Source: Brevipalpus yothersi
Taxonomy: Eukaryota > Arthropoda > Arachnida > Trombidiformes > Tenuipalpidae
Direction: 5' to 3'
NCBI GenBank assembly: GCA_003956705.1
Contig: QZCP01000029.1
Location: forward strand, 34,525-98,524
Length of the DNA stretch: 64,000 nucleotides
Shown here: in pieces, positions 63,842 through 64,000 of the stretch
Position numbering within the stretch: position 1 is the first letter of the stretch
How the letters are laid out: every line of letters starts with the position of its first letter
The notes under the pieces: model-generated
Database searches by the model: none
Told to the model about the DNA's origin: nothing
What the model saw: only the letters and a program-made list of their open reading frames with translations
Translations under genes and position numbers: made by a program

Positions 63842-64000
63842 TCTACAGATTGAGCTTGGGCTTTATTGACAAACTGCTCCTCTCTCATCAGATCAAAAAG
63901 GTTACGGAACGGATCATGGAGTTCCAAGAAGGATTTGCTTCCAACAAAAATTAGCTTTCGAGCTGCTTTAGTTAAAGTCATTTTCAGAAGGCGAGCATCA
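63712..64000 (-). CDS. D10: C-terminus of a further DNA2-like gene (partial)
   Basis: Read on the minus strand from the window edge: DARLLKMTLTKAARKLIFVG, then SKSFLELHDPFRNLFDLMRE. This is the motif VI region of DNA2 (TRA...KLILLG) with the Arg changed to Lys, followed by the family's usual C-terminal helix. It is close to the degraded end of D9. The rest of the gene lies beyond the window, so its state is unknown. Confidence 0.75.
   Translation of the reverse strand, partial: DARLLKMTLTKAARKLIFVGSKSFLELHDPFRNLFDLMREEQFVNKAQAQSVDQQFSRSFSESFNVLLTLINFRRIMSLFESLIVRLKNSFTASI

Noticed and set aside
1..64000. CRISPR arrays, bacterial operons, tRNA or rRNA genes
   Set aside because: No spaced short direct repeats, no ribosome-binding pattern and no cloverleaf or rRNA signature seen; the window is eukaryotic.

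Overview
This is eukaryotic, almost certainly animal, DNA. It is AT-rich, has short spliced introns (72 and 343 bases, GT...AG), carries DNA transposons of the Tc1/mariner superfamily and long CT/GA microsatellites, and encodes animal-type proteins: a long-chain acyl-CoA synthetase of the ACSL3/4 class, an Hsp40 of the DNAJB12/14 class, GT10 alpha-1,3-fucosyltransferases and the helicase/nuclease DNA2. An arthropod is my best guess; the species cannot be read from the sequence. No tRNA, rRNA or CRISPR array was recognised. One run of 83 N lies at 25413-25495.

The dominant content is an array of ten genes or pseudogenes, plus one internally deleted remnant, all derived from DNA2. I number them D1 (4535-6826 +), D2 (8640-11652 -), D3 (13082-15389 +), D4 (26722-29031 +), D5 (32863-35100 +), D6 (37939-40239 +), D7 (44445-47857 +), D8 (50260-51252 +), D9 (55880-59144 -) and D10 (63712-64000 -, cut by the window edge). 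D1, D4, D5, D6 and D7 have open frames. All copies that reach the relevant sites keep the four cysteines of the DNA2 iron-sulphur cluster. All but D9 have lost nuclease catalytic residues, and every copy has lost the Walker A motif of the helicase. D1, D4, D5 and D6 also stop at the same place, just after helicase motif III. D7 has the full DNA2 length of about 1022 residues; D9 keeps an intact-looking nuclease site but is broken.

The array grew by segmental duplication. A module can be reconstructed as: 5' flank with a TATA-like box, a D1/D3/D4/D5-type gene, remnants of an unrecognised gene (family X), a microsatellite, a second 5' flank, a D6-type gene, a conserved spacer, and a fucosyltransferase. 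The module 31.5-44.3 kb is complete. In the module 26.2-31.5 kb the D6-type gene has been deleted internally, leaving about 115 bases. In the module 12.1-24.5 kb the D6-type gene is missing, and a mariner, a GA repeat, a long-TIR element and a DNAJ retrocopy occupy the place.

Layout: 0.4-2.6 kb ACSL gene (minus strand, three exons); 4.5-16 kb D1, D2, D3 with family X remnants; 17-20.6 kb transposons and DNAJ retrocopy; 20.6-24.5 kb duplicated block with fucosyltransferase A; 24.5-25.2 kb best-preserved X copy; 26.2-31.5 kb D4 module; 31.5-44.3 kb D5-D6-fucosyltransferase B module; 44.4-47.9 kb D7; 49.7-51.8 kb D8 with Helitron-like and Tc1-like insertions; 51.8-55.9 kb mostly non-coding; 55.9-59.1 kb D9; 60.1-61.4 kb Tc1/mariner element; 62.0-62.5 kb GC-richer island; 63.6-64 kb D10 overlapping an X remnant. 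The genes do not form one known pathway. The coherent theme is repeated copying of a DNA2-derived scaffold whose enzymatic sites have decayed while its metal-cluster site has not.
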